Origin: an uncultured Spartobacteria bacterium
GTDB taxonomy: Bacteria; Verrucomicrobiota; Verrucomicrobiia; Chthoniobacterales; Chthoniobacteraceae
Assembly: GCA_903919125.1 (NCBI GenBank)
Contig: CAIXGS010000061.1
Span: forward strand, 1 to 64,000
DNA: 64,000 nt
Direction: 5' to 3'
Shown: in pieces, positions 52,642-62,135 of the stretch
How positions within the stretch are numbered: position 1 is the first letter of the stretch
How the letters are laid out: each line of letters begins with the position of its first letter
The notes under the pieces: generated by a model
Database searches by the model: none
What the model saw: the letters and a program-made list of their open reading frames with translations, nothing else
Told to the model about the DNA's origin: nothing
Position numbers and translations under genes: made by a program

Positions 52642-53897
52642 CGCCGTCCCTCCAACACGTGGACTTTCTCGTGGTCGGTGGAGGCGCCGCCGGTTACTTC
52701 GGTGCCATCACCGCCGCACAAGCGCGCCCCGGCTCTCGCATTCTCATCGCTGAACGCGGCAACCAGCCGCTCGCCAAGGTCCGCATTTCCGGGGGAGGCC
52801 GCTGCAACGTCACCCACGCTTGCTTCGAAACCCGCCCGCTTTCCTCCCGTTATCCACGGGGCGCCCGCGCACTACTCTCCGCCTTCTCCCGGTTCCAACC
52901 CGCCGACACCGTCCACTGGTTTGAGCAGCGTGGCGTGCCCCTCAAAACTGAGTCTGATGGGCGCATGTTCCCAACCACCAACGACTCGGAAACCATCATC
53001 GCATGTCTTGAGAGCGAAGCCCGAAACGCTGGTGTTGAGCTTCGCTTACGATGCGGTATCGAGGCGCTTCGTCCTAGTCCTCAGGGTGGCTGGCTCGCGG
53101 AAATTGCAGGCTCCAATCCCACAGTCATCCATGCACACCGCGTGCTATTAGCCACCGGCGGTTGGCGCTCTGGACCGCTTGCTACTATCCTTGAAGCACT
53201 TGGTCACGAAATACTTCCGCCAGTGCCATCACTCTTCACTTTCCACGTGGATGAGCGCTGGGTCCGTGATCTTGCGGGCCTCGCTGTTCCGCAGGTCGAG
53301 GTGAGCGTACTCGGAACAAACTTGCGCGAGACTGGGCCGGTTCTTTTCACGCATTGGGGACTGAGCGGGCCCGCCATTCTACGACTCTCAGCGTGGGGAG
53401 CTCGGGAACTGGCGCAGGTAGATTATCAATTTGAAGTACGGTTGAAATGGGTGCCCAGTGAATCTTCAGAAAGCGTCGCTCCACTAATTCAAAGGATGAG
53501 GGAAACCCACCCCGGAAAGGCGGTGGAGAACACGCCCATGTTTCAACTCCCAGCGCGCCTCTGGGAACAGCTCGTGCAGCACGCTGGAATTGAGACGGGC
53601 GAACGTTGGAATCAGCTGCCCCGTAACAAGGCTCAAGAATTAGGCGCCTTGCTCCTCCATAGCGAATTAGCGGTGACTGGAAAAAGCATGCACAAAGACG
53701 AGTTTGTGACGTGCGGTGGGATCAGTTTAAAACAGGTCGATTTTAAGACCATGGAAAGCCGCGTCTGTTCCGGCCTACATTTTGCCGGAGAAGTTCTTGA
53801 TGTAGACGGCATTACAGGTGGCTTTAACTTTCAAGCCGCGTGGACAACCGGTTGGCTCGCGGGCAACGCCATGGCGCAGCTCGCTCTTCCTGCGTAG
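52638..53897 (+). CDS. HI0933/YhiN-type FAD-dependent oxidoreductase
   Basis: The protein has the Rossmann FAD-binding VVGGGAAGYFGAITAA and the second motif GGRCNVTH, with a C-terminal GGISLKQVDFKTMES and GEVLDVDGITGGFN. HI0933-like proteins (BaiN among them) are putative flavoproteins of uncertain substrate. It is the third gene of an operon with a PfkB kinase and ABC exporter, overlapping by four bases. Confidence 0.85.
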   Translation: MTPSLQHVDFLVVGGGAAGYFGAITAAQARPGSRILIAERGNQPLAKVRISGGGRCNVTHACFETRPLSSRYPRGARALLSAFSRFQPADTVHWFEQRGVPLKTESDGRMFPTTNDSETIIACLESEARNAGVELRLRCGIEALRPSPQGGWLAEIAGSNPTVIHAHRVLLATGGWRSGPLATILEALGHEILPPVPSLFTFHVDERWVRDLAGLAVPQVEVSVLGTNLRETGPVLFTHWGLSGPAILRLSAWGARELAQVDYQFEVRLKWVPSESSESVAPLIQRMRETHPGKAVENTPMFQLPARLWEQLVQHAGIETGERWNQLPRNKAQELGALLLHSELAVTGKSMHKDEFVTCGGISLKQVDFKTMESRVCSGLHFAGEVLDVDGITGGFNFQAAWTTGWLAGNAMAQLALPA

Positions 53898-53954
53898 TCC
53901 CAGTCTTGCCAACGCCGGGTTGCACCGCGACACAGACGCACGTACGATCTGCCC

Positions 53955-54458
53955 ATGCCCAAACCACGCCGCGAAGTCATGGCCGATGCGCAGGCCATTG
54001 CCGAGGTCAAAGCCGTGTACGCGGACCTCGCCCAGCGTCCGCTCGAACGCGATTGCCTGCGCCGCACCGAATGTTGCCAATTTAAGCTTACAGGAAAAAC
54101 TCCCTACCTCACCGCAGGCGAAGCTCTGATCGCTGCCAACGCTCTCCGCGCCACCGGCAAGCACAGGCTTCCAGAAAAAAAGGATGGCTCGTGTCCGATG
54201 CTCACGCCCGAGACTGGGCTGTGCATGATTTATGAAGATCGCCCGTTTGGTTGCCGCTCCCATTTTTGCGCAGCCGCCGGCGGACCTTACACCCGTCGCG
54301 AGGTGGTCGATTTGGTGCGCCGTCTCGAGGACGTGGATCATGCGATGGGCGGTTGCGGACCCCAAACGCTTCCTGCGGCTATGAAAAGCGCCTTGGAACG
54401 CCCCCGCTTTTCCAACGGAGTAAGTGCTACGGCCTCACCACGTTCACGCGGCCGGTGA
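53955..54458 (+). CDS. YkgJ family cysteine cluster protein
   Basis: A small soluble protein with clustered cysteines: CLRRTECCQF near residue 35, then CPML, CMIY and CRSHFC. The spacing matches the YkgJ/UPF0153 zinc or iron-sulfur-binding family, whose function is unclear. The stop is in the overlap with the convergent prepilin gene (32 bases). Confidence 0.82.
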   Translation: MPKPRREVMADAQAIAEVKAVYADLAQRPLERDCLRRTECCQFKLTGKTPYLTAGEALIAANALRATGKHRLPEKKDGSCPMLTPETGLCMIYEDRPFGCRSHFCAAAGGPYTRREVVDLVRRLEDVDHAMGGCGPQTLPAAMKSALERPRFSNGVSATASPRSRGR

Positions 54459-55134
54459 TTCCAGAAATTAACACCGCAGCCAAATCCTTTTCGTTCTGAA
54501 CCAACTTTCCCTCCACCGTCCGGCCCAGACCAAAAAGTAAATACTGTTCCGGCAAAGGCAGCGCACCGGCTGAACCCGTCTCCAACAAAGCCTCGCCGCG
54601 CGGGGTGAAGAGAACCAATTTATCAAACGTCATTTTTCCGGTTCCACCCGCTCCGCCCCATTCCAAAGTAGTGGAACTCGCCGCTGCTGCTGACATGTCC
54701 ACCGCAGTATCTGGCACCGCACCGGAAACGACGGAAGGTAGCTCCGCTTTTTTAACCAAGCCGACCCCTTCGATTCTCTGGAGAACGGAGGTCGGAATGA
54801 TGCTTTTTGAATCCGTTGGCACACGGTTCTCTCCCTTGGTGGCTCGAAAAGTCATCACCCACAACTCGTCTTGACCGCTAGTCGTTGGCTTGGACTTCGG
54901 CACTGCGGCCACGCCCGTCCAATAATACGAGTTCTGAGTAATGGCATCCATCCGTGCGCTTTCCAAAATTCCGGATAACGCTCCGATAGCCTGTTCCACT
55001 TTTTTTCCTTTGAGCACCCCCACAATCGACGGAGCCGCAAATCCCAAAATCATCGCGATAATACCCATCACCACCATGAGTTCCGTTAGCGAGAAGCCAC
55101 GGCGGTTTCCTGAAAGTGGGGGGAGCGCACGCAT
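54427..55134 (-). CDS. Type II secretion/type IV pilus prepilin-like protein
   Basis: A prepilin leader ends with the peptidase site G-FSLTELMVV, followed by a hydrophobic helix (residues 15-35) ideal for pilin assembly. The C-terminal 180 residues form a globular region without a known family match. No prepilin peptidase, secretin or other pilus gene is nearby, so it may be a minor pseudopilin encoded away from its cluster. It is 115 bases downstream of rpoN on the same strand. Confidence 0.85.
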   Translation of the reverse strand: MRALPPLSGNRRGFSLTELMVVMGIIAMILGFAAPSIVGVLKGKKVEQAIGALSGILESARMDAITQNSYYWTGVAAVPKSKPTTSGQDELWVMTFRATKGENRVPTDSKSIIPTSVLQRIEGVGLVKKAELPSVVSGAVPDTAVDMSAAAASSTTLEWGGAGGTGKMTFDKLVLFTPRGEALLETGSAGALPLPEQYLLFGLGRTVEGKLVQNEKDLAAVLISGITGRVNVVRP

Positions 55135-55249
55135 AGGGAAATTCTAGGGGAACAGATTGTGGAGGAAACTTCGGGGGATATTTCGGCGGGCGTACACTCC
55201 TAGCCTACCCACATCCCACCCAGTCGGAATGATCGCGCATTCACGCCGC

Positions 55250-56650
55250 TCAGTAAAGCTTCCGCATGTTACTAGGCAGGATGTTCAATTCCGCGCGGTA
55301 CTTCGCCACAGTGCGGCGGGCTATGGGGATTCCCCTTGCCAAAAGTGTCTCAACTATCTCTTTGTCGCTCAATGGACTGCGGTGATTTTCGTTTTGAACC
55401 AATTCCGCAATTTCACCTTTGACGCTGGTATTGGACATTTCACCGCCATCGGAGGTTTGATAGCCGGGCGTGAAAAAATATTTCATGTCAAAAACACCGT
55501 GAGGTGTTGCCATGTACTTTCCTGAAATCGCACGACTTACAGTTGTTTCATGCACCCCAACTGCTTCTGCTACCTGTACCATCGTCATGGGCCGCAACGC
55601 GCTCGCCCCTGCCGACATAAACTCGCCCTGTCGTTTCACAATCTCCACGGCAATGTTTGAAATGGTCTGCTGCCGCTGATGGATGCTCTTGATTAAAAAC
55701 TTACCACTACGAATTTTGTCTCGAATGTAATCCTTTACATCACTTGCACTTCCTTCTTGAGACATCAGATCCTTGTACGTATTCGAAATGCGAAGATGCG
55801 GGATCTGATCGCCGTTTAATGCCACCACCCAGTCGCCGCTATTGTACTCAACCGTGACATCCGGCAGCACATAGTTGTTTGGATCCGCGGTAAAAATCTG
55901 CCCTGGCTTGGGATCCAACGTGGCAATAAAGTTCGCCGCCCGTTGCACCTGTTCGGGAGTGGTGGAAAGACGCCGGGCCATTTCTGGGAAGCGTCTTTTA
56001 CCAAGATCGTCGAGAAAGCGATCCACAACGCGCCACTCTAGGGAGTTTTCCTTCCCCAGTCGCTTGAGTTGAATGAGCAAGCAATCCCGCAAATCCCTCG
56101 CTCCAACACCCACGGGATGAAACATCTGCACTATCTCCAAAACCCTTTCGACGTCCTCTAATTCTACGCCGCTAGTAAGCGCTATTTCTTCAGTAGACGC
56201 CTGTAAAAAGCCCGCGTCATCGATGTTGCCAATGAGCAACTCCGCGACTTTGCGGTCGGTGTCCGCGAGATCATTTGTCCCGATTTGCTCCAACAAGTGC
56301 TGCTGCAACGTTTCCTCACGAACCAGCGAGTCAAAAAAGAACTGGCGCCGCTCCTCATCCTCCGAAGAGCGCCCCGCGTAACTACTGCTCTGGGCCATGT
56401 AATCCCGCCATTCCTCATCCAGCTTCGCCAGACGCTCGAATTCCTCCTGAAACTCATCGTGTTCTCGCTTTCTATCCTCAAGGGAAAGTTCCAGTGACTC
56501 CTCTTCTAGGGTGGGATTCGTCTGGATTTCCTGCTGAATCAGGTTACGCAATTCCAACACGGGCGCCTGCAGAATAATCAGGCTTTGTTGGAGTTGCGGC
56601 GCAAGAACCTGCGTTTGGGCGAGGCTCTGCGTTTGCGATAAGCTGGGCAT
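55250..56650 (-). CDS. rpoN: RNA polymerase sigma-54 factor RpoN
   Basis: ATG at 56650 starts region I (Gln-rich LSQTQSLAQTQVLAPQLQQSL), followed by an acidic linker, the core-binding domain, the HTH with ETTVSRAISGKYMATPHG and the C-terminal RpoN box ARRTVAKYR, which binds the -24 element. Length of 466 is normal. A longer frame from 56842 has no homology. The gene sits next to a prepilin gene; no enhancer-binding activator is in the window. Confidence 0.95.
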   Translation of the reverse strand: MPSLSQTQSLAQTQVLAPQLQQSLIILQAPVLELRNLIQQEIQTNPTLEEESLELSLEDRKREHDEFQEEFERLAKLDEEWRDYMAQSSSYAGRSSEDEERRQFFFDSLVREETLQQHLLEQIGTNDLADTDRKVAELLIGNIDDAGFLQASTEEIALTSGVELEDVERVLEIVQMFHPVGVGARDLRDCLLIQLKRLGKENSLEWRVVDRFLDDLGKRRFPEMARRLSTTPEQVQRAANFIATLDPKPGQIFTADPNNYVLPDVTVEYNSGDWVVALNGDQIPHLRISNTYKDLMSQEGSASDVKDYIRDKIRSGKFLIKSIHQRQQTISNIAVEIVKRQGEFMSAGASALRPMTMVQVAEAVGVHETTVSRAISGKYMATPHGVFDMKYFFTPGYQTSDGGEMSNTSVKGEIAELVQNENHRSPLSDKEIVETLLARGIPIARRTVAKYRAELNILPSNMRKLY

Positions 56651-56903
56651 GCCAGAACTTTTAGCCGAGAGTCGGGATTTCGCAAGCAAACAGCGGGCCA
56701 AGCGTGGATTAAAAATTAGGATTTTATTTGAACATCGAACAGACCTGTGAAGTCTCGGGCACACCCGATACCAAAATCTCCGTAGCGCTAAAGCCAAGAA
56801 GCGCCCAGTGCCCAATGACTCCTGGCTCATGCCCCGCCACACTGAAATTCAAGATTCTCCTTGCGCCCTTAGTGAAGAAGGTACATTCTCAACCCTCATC
56901 AAT

Positions 56904-56980
<77 letters not shown>

Positions 56981-57001
56981 CTTTAACATAGCGTGTTAAA
57001 G
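56981..57001 (+). terminator. Terminator of tRNA-fMet
   Basis: CTTTAACA pairs with TGTTAAAG across a 5-base loop immediately after the CCA end, followed by TCTTTG. Confidence 0.75.
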
Positions 57002-57198
57002 TCTTTGAGCAGATGGTCTTTGAGCCCAACCAACTAGCCAAGACCAGACCGAGCCTTATGGTTTAAGCCGGTATAAGCATTGCACCTCCACCGCAAAGCG
57101 CGTTCCCTCGCCGCTTTGCAGCTCTTTTAAGAGTGCCCATTACTCTGTTGGCTTACCCCTCCTTGTCTCTTTACACTGCCCCCTTTAACGCACACCCC

Positions 57199-59946
57199 AT
57201 GATGACCAGCACCCAGATCCGTCAGTCTTTCCTCGATTTCTTTCGCGAGAAAAAACACACCCTCGTCTCCTCGTCGAGCCTGCTGCCCGATTCACCCAAC
57301 CTGCTGTTCACCAACGCTGGGATGAATCAATTCGTCCCCATCTTCCTCGGCCGCAAAGCTCCTGATGTCTCACACTGGGCAAACGCCATCCCCGCTCTGG
57401 ACTCGCGCGCCGCGGACACCCAGAAATGTATCCGCGCCGGCGGTAAACATAACGATCTCGAAGACGTTGGTTTAGACACCTACCACCATACCTTTTTCGA
57501 AATGCTGGGAAATTGGTCCTTCGGAGATTATTTCAAAAAAGAGGCCATCGAATGGGCGTGGGAACTCATCGTCGGTCGCTGGAAATTCCCTCCCCAACGC
57601 CTCTACGCCACAATCTATCAACCCGATGCGTCTCTAGGCGACCCAGCAAGCCGCGATCAGGAAGCCTGGGACATCTGGGCGGCTCTCTTTCGCAGTGTAG
57701 ATCTCGATCCCCACGTCCATATTGTTAACGGCAACAAAAAGGACAACTTTTGGATGATGGGCGACACCGGCCCCTGTGGTCCCTGCTCCGAATTGCACGT
57801 TGATTTAACCCCTGCTGGCGACACTCGGGGCGCGCTTGTCAACATGGGTTCCAGCGATTGTATTGAAATTTGGAACCTTGTTTTTATTCAATTCAACGCC
57901 AACCCAGATGGCACATTTTCTCCGCTCCCCGCGCAACACGTAGACACCGGAATGGGCTTTGAGCGTGTATGTTCCATCATCCAAGGGACTCGCGACTTCT
58001 CTGACTTCGCAAACGCCTCTATTTCAAATTACGATACGGATGTATTTCGCCCCATTTTTGATGAATTGGAAAAACTCTGCGGCAAAAAATACGAGAGCAC
58101 CTTGCCTAAGAAAAATGCGGCGGGCCAATTCGCCGCCAGTACGCCTCAGGAACATTTAGACGTCGCTTTCCGAGTCATCGCCGACCATATCCGCACACTT
58201 TCCTTCGCGATCGCCGACAATATCCAACCCGGCAATACCGACCGTCATTACGTGCTCCGCCGTATTTTGCGCAGAGCGATCCGCTACGGGCGCATTTTGG
58301 GATTCCGCGAGCCCTTCTTCTATAAACTCGTCGCGGTTCTCTCCCGAACCATGGGCGACGTGTTTCCGGAACTACGTACTCGCCAAGCTTTTGTCGAACA
58401 AGTTCTCAAACGGGAAGAGGAGGCGTTCAACCGTACGCTAGACCGCGGGATCTCCTTGTTTTCAGATGAACTCACCCGTTTAAGCACACTGGGTTCCCAA
58501 GAAGTTTCCGGAGAATTCGCGTTCCAACTCTATGACACCTCTGGCTTCCCTCTCGATTTGACGGAATTAATGGCTCGTGAGCGCGGCTTCACGGTCGATC
58601 ATTCGGGCTTTGAGCTCCTCATGGACCAACAGCGCGCACGGGCACGGGCTGCGCAAAAAAAAGAAATCATTGAGTTGTCACAGATTGAAACCGTTCAACC
58701 CACGCATTTTGTGGGGTATGATACTCTACAAACTCAGGCCAAGGTATTGGAAGTCGTTTCGGTTTCAAATAAGACCGCCGTTATTTTGGATACCACCGCC
58801 TCCTACGCTGAACTGGGCGGACAAGTTGGTGATTTCGGCCTCATAGAAGCCGGCGCAGAGGTTTGGACCATTCACCAGACTGCAAAAAACGGCGGCGTTT
58901 GGTTACATTTTATCAGTGATGACTCCGCTCCATCAGTCGGTCAGGAAGTTCAAGTGACTGTGGATCAGACCCGGCGGCGGTCTGTAGAGCGCCATCACTC
59001 AGCCACGCATCTACTGCATTGGGCATTGCATGAAGTCGTGTCCAAAGACGCGTCTCAAAAGGGCTCCTTTGTCGGCCCTGACAAACTAACCTTCGATTTT
59101 TCCAGTGCGGCTCTTTCTCCGGAACAAGTTTCGCAGATTGAGACATTGGTGAATGAAAAAATTCTAGAAAACGCAGGCGTATTCAGTTCGGAAGTTCCCT
59201 ACGCAGAGGTAAAAAAGCATCCGGATATTCTCCAGTTTTTTGGCGATAAATACGGCGATCTCGTACGCGTTGTGCAAATCGGCGGCGACGTTACGGCTTT
59301 CAACGGTTATTCGATGGAGCTATGCGGCGGAACACACACGCGCGCCACCGGTGAAATCGGACTCTTTCGCATCGTGTCTGAAGGTGCAGTCGCAGCGGGA
59401 ATACGCCGGATCGAGGCCATCGCAGGCCGTGCAGCGTATCAACACACTGTGTCGGAGGCGCATCGCTTAGAAAACTTAGCTCTTAAGTTGGGTACGCCGC
59501 TTGTGGATTTGGAACGCAAAGCTGAGGCGATGCTCTCACAAACGCGAGAGCTGGAGAAGCGGCTGAAGGCAGCTCAACAACGTCAAGCGGCTCTTAAGGC
59601 GCAGGAATTGTTAGCTCTTCAAGAGACACTTGGAGGCACTCCATTTTTGGCTGCTAGTTTAGCAGACGTTTCCGGTGATGACTTGCAAGCGATTGCAGAC
59701 GCTTTGAAAACTCATTTTTCCGGTGTCGTTTTTCTTATTGGCTCACAAGAAGGTAATGTTTCATTGGCTTCGACTGTTTCTCCACCATTTATCAACAAGT
59801 TTGCTGCGGGTAAATTAGTGCAACTGGCAGCACCTCTCGTGGAAGGTAAAGGAGGAGGGCGGCCTGATGCTGCGAGAGGAGCGGGAAAACATATTCAAGG
59901 GATTCCAGCCGCCATTGCCGCGATACGTGCAGCCATTGGCGGCTAG
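57199..59946 (+). CDS. alaS: Alanine-tRNA ligase
   Basis: Class II synthetase with all domains: motif-like GGKHNDLEDVG, HHTFFEMLGNWSFGDYF, editing-domain HHSATHLLHWALHE and CGGTHTRATGEIG (zinc-like site), then the C-Ala coiled-coil tail. ATG at 57199 precedes the MTSTQIRQSFLDFF start. Hand counts show 35/60 G+C at 57601-57660 but only 22/60 at 59701-59760 within this same gene. Confidence 0.97.
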   Translation: MMTSTQIRQSFLDFFREKKHTLVSSSSLLPDSPNLLFTNAGMNQFVPIFLGRKAPDVSHWANAIPALDSRAADTQKCIRAGGKHNDLEDVGLDTYHHTFFEMLGNWSFGDYFKKEAIEWAWELIVGRWKFPPQRLYATIYQPDASLGDPASRDQEAWDIWAALFRSVDLDPHVHIVNGNKKDNFWMMGDTGPCGPCSELHVDLTPAGDTRGALVNMGSSDCIEIWNLVFIQFNANPDGTFSPLPAQHVDTGMGFERVCSIIQGTRDFSDFANASISNYDTDVFRPIFDELEKLCGKKYESTLPKKNAAGQFAASTPQEHLDVAFRVIADHIRTLSFAIADNIQPGNTDRHYVLRRILRRAIRYGRILGFREPFFYKLVAVLSRTMGDVFPELRTRQAFVEQVLKREEEAFNRTLDRGISLFSDELTRLSTLGSQEVSGEFAFQLYDTSGFPLDLTELMARERGFTVDHSGFELLMDQQRARARAAQKKEIIELSQIETVQPTHFVGYDTLQTQAKVLEVVSVSNKTAVILDTTASYAELGGQVGDFGLIEAGAEVWTIHQTAKNGGVWLHFISDDSAPSVGQEVQVTVDQTRRRSVERHHSATHLLHWALHEVVSKDASQKGSFVGPDKLTFDFSSAALSPEQVSQIETLVNEKILENAGVFSSEVPYAEVKKHPDILQFFGDKYGDLVRVVQIGGDVTAFNGYSMELCGGTHTRATGEIGLFRIVSEGAVAAGIRRIEAIAGRAAYQHTVSEAHRLENLALKLGTPLVDLERKAEAMLSQTRELEKRLKAAQQRQAALKAQELLALQETLGGTPFLAASLADVSGDDLQAIADALKTHFSGVVFLIGSQEGNVSLASTVSPPFINKFAAGKLVQLAAPLVEGKGGGRPDAARGAGKHIQGIPAAIAAIRAAIGG

Positions 59947-59964
59947 CTTGAACTAAGCATTCAA

Positions 59965-60681
59965 ATGAACCCTCTCGAACAGCGAATTGAGTATAAGTTT
60001 CGTAATCCTTTGCTACTGGCAGAGGCGTTGACGCATCCGAGTCTTGGCTATGAAACGCAACGTCATCATTTTGATAACCAACGCTTAGAGTTTCTTGGGG
60101 ACGCCGTTCTTCAACTTATTTTTACTGAGTTTCTTTTCGATACGTATCCAGGTCTTCCAGAAGGTGATCTCACTAAACTTCGCGCAAGGTTGGTTTCTCG
60201 CGAAGGTTTGAAAATCAACGCAGAAGCACTGGATCTTGGGAAATATTTGATGCTTGGCCGCGGGGAAGAAGCGACTGGCGGAAGAACACGTGCTTCATCC
60301 TTAGCGGATGCTTACGAAGCTCTGATTGGTGCGCTATACTTAGATTCAGATTATGTAACGGTACGGCGTATTGTTCTGACAGATTCCCGTGAACGCTTAG
60401 AGAATTTATCGCTCGAGGACATGAGTGCGAATCCTAAGGGACGCCTTCAAGAAATTCTCCAAGCGATTACTCCCATCAGTCCTGTTTATGAAATCGTAGA
60501 GCAATCAGGGCCTGAACACATGAAAGAGTTTGTTTCTCGAATCATTTGGAACGGTCGAGAATTGGCCCGAGGGCAAGGGCGAAGCAAAAAAGACGCTGAA
60601 GTTCATGCTGCTCGTGCTGCCATTGACACAGCGGCTTGGGTCTCCGAACTTCCCACTCCTCCAAGCGCTCAAATACGGTGA
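59965..60681 (+). CDS. rnc: Ribonuclease III
   Basis: The N-terminal endonuclease domain has the RLEFLGDAVLQL signature and the second acidic motif SLADAYEALIGALYLD; a dsRNA-binding domain spans about residues 155-225. It processes rRNA and other structured RNAs. It starts 18 bases after alaS. Codon use is AT-leaning compared with genes at either side of the block. Confidence 0.95.
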   Translation: MNPLEQRIEYKFRNPLLLAEALTHPSLGYETQRHHFDNQRLEFLGDAVLQLIFTEFLFDTYPGLPEGDLTKLRARLVSREGLKINAEALDLGKYLMLGRGEEATGGRTRASSLADAYEALIGALYLDSDYVTVRRIVLTDSRERLENLSLEDMSANPKGRLQEILQAITPISPVYEIVEQSGPEHMKEFVSRIIWNGRELARGQGRSKKDAEVHAARAAIDTAAWVSELPTPPSAQIR

Positions 60682-60724
60682 CAGTAACTTTGTCGAAAAC
60701 TACCCAATAACTGCCCATAACCTC

Positions 60725-60760
60725 TAACAACTCCACTTGTTCTCATTTTCAGAGTTGTTA
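60725..60760 (+). terminator. Possible terminator after rnc
   Basis: TAACAACTC pairs with GAGTTGTTA (9 bp) over an 18-base loop, 44 bases after the rnc stop. There is no T-run, so termination is uncertain. Confidence 0.45.
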
Positions 60761-60855
60761 TGCGATGTTTTTCACAAGCTTTACGCTCTTTCTTTTCTCA
60801 CCTAAATTGCTCACCTTCAGGGACGATCGCTCTTCTTCCTCTACTTATTAACACA

Positions 60856-60900
60856 CTGAAGAAGAAGAAGAATGACTTTAAATTTTCATCTCTTCTTCAG
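60856..60900. repeat. 10-bp inverted repeat upstream of cysteine desulfurase
   Basis: CTGAAGAAGA at 60856-60865 is the perfect reverse complement of TCTTCTTCAG at 60891-60900, 65 bases before the desulfurase start. It may be a leader hairpin or operator. Confidence 0.6.
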
Positions 60901-60965
60901 AAGCTGTGAACAGTTCCCCAACTTCTTCTTTGCTCCTGCCGCTTTCAAGTTTCACTAAAGTTTCG

Positions 60966-62123
60966 ATGTCACTTCCACCTTCTGTCATCTACCTAGATAA
61001 CAACGCAACGACTCAGACTGATCCCGCCGTTGTAGAGGCTATGCTGCCTTACTTGACCTTCCGGTATGGAAATCCTTCCAGTCCCTACGCTCTGGGCAAA
61101 GAAAGCGCACGAGCCATCCAAGTCGCTCGTGAACAAGTCGCAGCGTTGTTAAAATGCGAAGCAGGGGAAATTATTTTCACTAGCAGCGGAACCGAATCCA
61201 CAAACGCGGCGATTATGTCTGCGATTGCAGCGGATCCGGATCGAAAGCATGTGGTAACCACGCGAGTGGAACATTCTGCGACACTGAAAACGTGTGAAAT
61301 GCTCGCTAAACGTGGCTATGAAATCACTTGGCTCGGTGTGAACAGTCAGGGACAAGTAAATCCTGAGGACGTTGAAAAAGCGCTTCGTTCAGATACGGCG
61401 TTGTTGAGTGTAATGTGGGCTAATAACGAAACTGGAACGTTATTTCCGATTAAGGACCTTATAGAAATAGCGCGACAAAAAGGCGTTTATTTTCATACAG
61501 ATGCCGTTCAAGCGATAGGAAAAATTCCGATTGCATTAGATACGCTTGGAATTCAATTTTTATCTCTATCAGGCCATAAATTACATTGTCCAAAGGGTGT
61601 GGGCGCTTTGTATGTTAATAAAAAGACGCGGTTCATTCCGTTTATGACTGGAGGAAGTCAGGAAAATAACAGAAGGGGTGGGACAGAAAATGTGGCATTG
61701 ATTGTAGCTTTAGGAAAAGCCTGTGAATTAGCGCGGGAAAGAATGGAAATAGAGGATGAAAAAATATTGCACATTCGAAACACATTTGAATCTAGTCTGT
61801 TATCCTCGGTTTTTGACATCAAAATCAATGGAGATTTACAGAATAGGCTCCCAAATACGACAAATGTTACCTTTCCAGGTATAGATTCTGAAGCCTTGCT
61901 GATGCTTTTGGATGAAAAGCAAATTTGTTGTTCTGCTGGTTCTGCTTGCACGTCAGGGTCTCATGCAGCGTCACACGTGTTGAAGGCGATGGGCATTTCA
62001 GATGCTCAAGCACGGGCGAGTCTTCGGTTTTCATTTTCTCATTTAAATACCGAAACTGAAATACAACACGTTGTTGAACAAATCACAGTACTTGTGAAAA
62101 AGATTCGGAAGCATACGGTATAA
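60966..62123 (+). CDS. Cysteine desulfurase (NifS/IscS type)
   Basis: ATG at 60966 gives a class-V PLP enzyme of about 385 residues with YLDNNATTQTDPAV at the start, the PLP lysine in LSGHKLHCPKG and the sulfur-accepting cysteine loop CSAGSACTSGS near residue 330. It mobilises sulfur for Fe-S clusters and thio-modified tRNA. No isc/suf/nif genes follow, so the partner is unknown. recJ begins 12 bases later. Its sequence is strikingly AT-rich for this window (22/60 G+C at 61501-61560). Confidence 0.92.
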   Translation: MSLPPSVIYLDNNATTQTDPAVVEAMLPYLTFRYGNPSSPYALGKESARAIQVAREQVAALLKCEAGEIIFTSSGTESTNAAIMSAIAADPDRKHVVTTRVEHSATLKTCEMLAKRGYEITWLGVNSQGQVNPEDVEKALRSDTALLSVMWANNETGTLFPIKDLIEIARQKGVYFHTDAVQAIGKIPIALDTLGIQFLSLSGHKLHCPKGVGALYVNKKTRFIPFMTGGSQENNRRGGTENVALIVALGKACELARERMEIEDEKILHIRNTFESSLLSSVFDIKINGDLQNRLPNTTNVTFPGIDSEALLMLLDEKQICCSAGSACTSGSHAASHVLKAMGISDAQARASLRFSFSHLNTETEIQHVVEQITVLVKKIRKHTV

Positions 62124-62135
62124 CTTAAGAATTTG

